Assembly (NCBI GenBank): GCA_030594665.1
Contig: JAUVET010000057.1
Location: 1-7,840, forward strand
Length of the DNA stretch: 7,840 nucleotides
Direction: 5' to 3'
Source of the DNA: Methanosarcinaceae archaeon
Lineage (GTDB): Archaea > Halobacteriota > Methanosarcinia > Methanosarcinales > Methanosarcinaceae
Positions 6,037 to 7,840 of the stretch are shown here, piece after piece. The stretch's first letter is position 1. Each line of letters starts with the position of its first letter. Under the pieces are notes generated by a model that saw only the letters and a program-made list of their open reading frames with translations, ran no database searches and was not told the origin of the DNA. The translations under genes and the position numbers were made by a program.

Positions 6037-6106
6037 ATGCTCATATCTGAAGCCTCGAACAGGGATCCGGCCGGAGGCATGTAGTGCTGAAGCCGGGTAT
6101 GAGCAT
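6037..6106. repeat. Inverted repeat enclosing a GC-rich stem
   Basis: ATGCTCATA (6037-6045) is the exact reverse complement of TATGAGCAT (6098-6106). Inside, GCCTC (6052-6056) pairs with GAGGC (6074-6078), and the palindrome CCGGCCGG lies in its loop. The segment could form a cruciform or a structured RNA, or be the end of a small mobile element. The gene-free stretch 5973-6311 otherwise holds the TATA box above and the GC-rich repeat copy below. Confidence 0.45.
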
Positions 6107-6190
6107 ATTATCCAACCTAAAGAGCAGGCGGCTGCAGATGTGATGGCGGGCGGCTGAAGAGAGCACAGTCCTAACAAACCCCCTACCTCC

Positions 6191-6261
6191 TAAACAGCAC
6201 CGTCCCAACCGCGCCAGCATCACTCTCGCCGCCGCTCGCATTGCAGAGCACCTGCGCGCCG
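6191..6261 (+). repeat. GC-rich repeat, copy 1
   Basis: The core GCCGCCGCTCGCATTGCAG (6228-6246) and following GAGCACCTGCGCGCCG match the repeats at 7110, 7340 and 7611. The upstream AAACAGCACCG resembles the AACAGCCATGG leader of the others. In the shared frame it reads TLAAARIAEHLRAEA. No complete gene accompanies it. Confidence 0.65.
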
Positions 6262-6311
6262 AAGCTAACCGAAGATGTAAGACGGAATGAAGGATATCAA
6301 ATTTCATCAAT

Positions 6312-6524
6312 TTATGCAGTTACTTTTCGTCCTTTGACTTCATACATAAAAGTCTGAGGTTCAGAAATATTATCAGACACGTCAAGCATTTCAATTGAAA
6401 CAATTTTATTATCTTTACCATAATCGATTATTAAACCTTCCTTAATCTCATCGCTTTCTTCAATTGTCATTTCTCTGAGGATTAAAGTAAGAGTATCTGT
6501 TTCCGGATCGTAAATCAGTTTCAT
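6312..6524 (-). CDS. DUF2283 protein, likely antitoxin partner
   Basis: This 70-residue protein begins MKLIYDPETDTLTLILRE, the YDxExDxLxI start of DUF2283. It continues with EIKEGLIIDYGKDNKIVSIEMLDVS (26-50), also typical of that domain, and a short basic tail. It is cytoplasmic, with no membrane segment. Its ATG overlaps the stop of the upstream DUF4258 gene (ATGA, 6521-6524), and GGAG lies 7 bases upstream as ribosome binding site, so both are translated from one message. DUF4258-DUF2283 pairs are common in archaea and bacteria and are commonly viewed as toxin-antitoxin-like modules. DUF2283 would be the antitoxin by position and size, but this has not been shown by anything in this sequence. 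Length and motifs suggest an intact gene. Confidence 0.85.
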   Translation of the reverse strand: MKLIYDPETDTLTLILREMTIEESDEIKEGLIIDYGKDNKIVSIEMLDVSDNISEPQTFMYEVKGRKVTA

Positions 6525-6790
6525 AATTTATCTCCTTTCCAATATTTCTCAATTTTTGATGTTTTATAAACTGTTATTACATAAAAACTTCCTTCCAGTT
6601 CCTCGCCAATGATTCTAAGCAGCATTTCTTTTTCGAGATTCTTATCATGATACTTCCCCTGAATGATGGTTCGATCTTTTTTTGCGGGTATTTTTTGCGG
6701 TGGATTTTTAATGAGGTTTTCAATTTCGTATTTTTTTATTTGACGTCGATTCATTTCAAAAATAGCATGTTCTGAAAAAAGAATGCCCAT
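6521..6790 (-). CDS. DUF4258 protein, putative toxin
   Basis: This 89-residue protein contains the DUF4258 opening FSEHAIFEMNRRQIKKYEIENLIKNP (5-30), with the conserved His and the Arg-rich helix. Strands around MLLRIIGEEL and FYVITVYKTSKIEKYW (69-84) follow, resembling the RelE/HigB-like fold often predicted for this family. The suggested role is an RNA-targeting toxin neutralised by the overlapping DUF2283 protein, which is an inference from family context. ATG 6788-6790 is preceded by GGGGTGAG, a good ribosome binding site. Toxin-first gene order is common for RelE/HigB-like modules. A pair of this kind in a repeat-rich region fits a horizontally acquired accessory module. Confidence 0.83.
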   Translation of the reverse strand: MGILFSEHAIFEMNRRQIKKYEIENLIKNPPQKIPAKKDRTIIQGKYHDKNLEKEMLLRIIGEELEGSFYVITVYKTSKIEKYWKGDKL

Positions 6791-6824
6791 TTACTCACCC
6801 CTTGGATTTGAAAGAAGTTCAGAA

Positions 6825-6837
6825 TTGTATAATATCG
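6825..6837 (-). promoter_or_regulatory. TATA box for the DUF4258-DUF2283 operon
   Basis: Minus-strand CGATATTATACAA is AT-rich and lies about 36-46 bases before the DUF4258 start. A transcript starting near 6804 would have a leader of about 14 bases containing the GGGGTGAG site. From 6838 to 7057 I see no gene, only AT-rich sequence and the short palindrome TCAATTGA near 6964. Confidence 0.4.
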
Positions 6838-7057
6838 TTAATGATGTCTTGGCAATATCAATTCTGTATGAGAACGCTTTATATTTTCACCTTCTAATAT
6901 GTCATCATGGTTCATGAAGGTTTCTTTTTAATTTTGAATATTTTTGGTCTATTGACTGGTTGTTCAATTGAGCCGAAACGTTTGTGGGATTCGGGAGATC
7001 AGCCCGCCGCCGTTAGTTAAAGGAAAGATTTTGATGAGAATCATATTCATCATATAA

Positions 7058-7150
7058 GTTGTATATTTAAACAGCCATGGCAGAGCCCTCATCATACTCA
7101 ACAGTGCCCGATGCCGCCGCCTGCATTACAGAGCACCTGCGCGCCGTCTG
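7058..7150 (+). repeat. Leader plus GC-rich repeat, copy 2 (array unit 1)
   Basis: GTATATTTAAACAGCCATGG (7061-7080) is followed by CAGAGCCC and the core GATGCCGCCGCCTGCATTAC (7110-7129), then AGAGCACCTGCGCGCCG. An open frame from the ATG at 7077 runs 77 codons but passes straight through the hairpin at 7220-7281, so it is not treated as a gene. In this frame the core gives PDAAACITEHLRAVC. Confidence 0.75.
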
Positions 7151-7219
7151 TCGCAGTGAGAGAGCGAAGGGCGGCGTGAAATTGAAGCAACTAACGGGGG
7201 CTGGAATCAGTTCAATTTT

Positions 7220-7281
7220 AACCGCAGAGTGCGCAGAGGGACGCAGAGAAAAGCAAAAACGCTCTGCGAATCTCTGCGGTT
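7220..7281. repeat. Hairpin of CGCAGAGNN 9-mers
   Basis: AACCGCAGAG (7220-7229) pairs perfectly with CTCTGCGGTT (7272-7281). CGCAGAG (7232-7238) pairs perfectly with CTCTGCG (7262-7268), leaving a small internal loop. A third CGCAGAG (7242-7248) is unpaired. The same 9-mer design with AAAG in place of AGAG forms the hairpin at 7484-7556. Confidence 0.85.
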
Positions 7282-7299
7282 TCACTCATCACATGGATT

Positions 7300-7380
7300 A
7301 TATATTTTAACAGCCATAACGGAGCCACCACCACTAGCCGAGGCTGCCACCCACATTGCAGAGCACCCGCGCGCCGTTCG
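7300..7380 (+). repeat. Leader plus GC-rich repeat, copy 3 (array unit 2)
   Basis: ATATATTTTAACAGCCATAA starts 19 bases after the previous hairpin. CGGAGCC and the core CCACATTGCAGAGCACCCGC (7351-7370) plus GCGCC follow. The ATG seen in the sister copies is ATA here. In the shared frame it reads AEAATHIAEHPRAVR. Bases 7381-7483 contain no recognisable gene. Confidence 0.75.
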
Positions 7381-7483
7381 TCACAGTGTTTGGCTGAGAC
7401 GGGCGTATTGTGTCTAGATTACAGCAAGAAAACGAGGGGCGGCGGGCGTGTGTAGAATCGTTTCGTGTAAGTATCTGTGGTAC

Positions 7484-7556
7484 TCACCGCAAAGTACGCA
7501 AAGATCGCAAAGACATTGTTGCATTGACTTTGCGTCCTTTGCGCTCTTTGCGGTGA
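7484..7556. repeat. Hairpin of CGCAAAGNN 9-mers
   Basis: TCACCGCAAAG (7484-7494) pairs perfectly with CTTTGCGGTGA (7546-7556). CGCAAAG (7497-7503) pairs with CTTTGCG (7537-7543), and CGCAAAG (7506-7512) with CTTTGCG (7528-7534). The paired blocks are separated by 2-base mismatches, and the loop is 15 bases. It is the fuller, uninterrupted sister of the element at 5225-5340 in opposite orientation. Confidence 0.88.
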
Positions 7557-7570
7557 AATATTTCACATAA

Positions 7571-7650
7571 ATTATATTTTAACAGCTATGGCGAAGCCCC
7601 ACCAGTGCCCGATGCTGCCGCCCGCATTGCAAAGCACTCGCGCGCAAGGT
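7571..7650 (+). repeat. Leader plus GC-rich repeat, copy 4 (array unit 3)
   Basis: ATTATATTTTAACAGCTATG (7571-7590) is followed by GCGAAGCCC and the core GATGCTGCCGCCCGCATTGC (7611-7630). The ATG at 7588 is out of frame with the core peptide PDAAARIAKHSRA, unlike copy 2. The core frame stays open through CEVEQAAGECEKGVELNSISM to a TGA near 7712. Confidence 0.75.
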
Positions 7651-7715
7651 GTGAGGTTGAGCAAGCGGCAGGAGAGTGTGAGAAAGGGGTGGAGCTGAAC
7701 AGCATTTCAATGTGA

Positions 7716-7798
7716 ACCACAGATGGCCGCAGAAACACTCACTCCTGTAGAGTTGAGTGCCTGCTACGCCAAAAAAGCGTGCAGATCACGCAGATGAG
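7716..7798 (+). repeat. CGCAGATNN 9-mer repeat carrying hairpin insert, copy 2
   Basis: ACCACAGATGGCCGCAG (7716-7732) and AGATCACGCAGATGAG (7783-7798) are two parts of a third 9-mer family. Between them lies the second copy of the small hairpin insert: GAGTTGAGTGCCTGCTACGC (7750-7769), loop CAAAAAA (7770-7776), GCGTGCAGATC (7777-7787). As in copy 1, the insert ends directly before AGATC. The opposite arm of this repeat is absent or lies beyond the window end. Confidence 0.7.
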
Positions 7799-7840
7799 AA
7801 AAATCTCAACTTCAAGTTTTAACCTGCTTTTCAGGATACC

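Noticed and set aside
6041..6310. 89-codon minus-strand reading frame rich in Arg, Cys and Ala
   Set aside because: It is the antisense of a GC-rich repeat copy and the inverted repeat at 6037-6106. Its composition is low-complexity, it resembles no family, and it overlaps the promoter region of the 5529-5972 gene.
6955..7020. Possible inverted fragment of the 7190-7218 repeat tail (CTAACGG and CAATTGA-like pieces)
   Set aside because: The matching pieces are short and separated by unrelated sequence. The similarity could be chance and cannot be settled by eye.
7061..7080. ATATTTAAACAGCCATGG leaders read as archaeal promoters with start codons
   Set aside because: The TATA-like box is only about 12 bases from the ATG, too close for a start site 25 bases downstream to include it. 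The following frames are not conserved genes.
7077..7310. 77-codon plus-strand reading frame beginning MAEPSSYSTVPD
   Set aside because: It reads through the GC-rich repeat and the entire 9-mer hairpin at 7220-7281. The sister repeat copies break the frame (ATA for ATG, frame offset), and no ribosome binding site is present.
7220..7560. CRISPR array suggested by regular short repeats
   Set aside because: The repeat units are 9 bases, arranged as inverted arms of hairpins with 2-base gaps. There are no spacers of constant length and no cas genes.

Overview
The window reads as chromosomal DNA of a methanogen-type euryarchaeon, most likely in or near the Methanosarcinales (a methane-cycling ANME-like lineage is possible). 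The evidence is a coenzyme F420 pathway cluster, an archaeal isoprenoid-lipid reductase with a dedicated ferredoxin, an AGGTGAT-type ribosome binding site, TATA-box-like promoters and moderately AT-rich genes. Species cannot be fixed from the sequence alone.

The left part (1-4994, plus strand) is ordinary, well-conserved archaeal core metabolism. cofG, cofH and cofC build the deazaflavin FO and the activated lactyl precursor of F420. cofH and cofC are one base apart, while cofG and cofH are separated by an odd hexamer-periodic tract that can fold into a long AT hairpin. Next comes a free-standing Roadblock/LC7 protein. After it is a two-gene unit: a 57-residue 2[4Fe-4S] ferredoxin starting at TTG, overlapping by ATGA a geranylgeranyl reductase. 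These two should act together, the ferredoxin feeding electrons to the flavoenzyme that saturates archaeal membrane lipid chains.

The right part (4995-7840) is accessory and repeat-rich. Three small minus-strand genes lie in it. One is a 147-codon gene for a cysteine-motif protein, interrupted by a single in-frame TAG that may be pyrrolysine or a nonsense mutation. The other two are a DUF4258/DUF2283 pair overlapping by ATGA, arranged like a toxin-antitoxin module.

The rest is a patchwork of non-coding repeats. There are hairpins built from 9-base units (CGCAAAGNN, CGCAGAGNN, CGCAGATNN), and a GC-rich repeat with a conserved ATATTTTAACAGCCATGG leader. Two copies of a roughly 50-base hairpin insert have identical stems and different 7-base loops, and three consecutive stem-loops at 5428-5499 could be a structured RNA. 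At 7058-7840 the GC-rich repeat and the 9-mer hairpins alternate as a tandem array with a period of about 240-270 bases. The same hairpin-plus-leader unit also occurs inverted at 5179-5340.

The points most worth checking are the TAG-interrupted gene, the composite repeat array with its nested hairpin insert, and the candidate structured RNA. No CRISPR array, tRNA, rRNA or intact transposase was seen.
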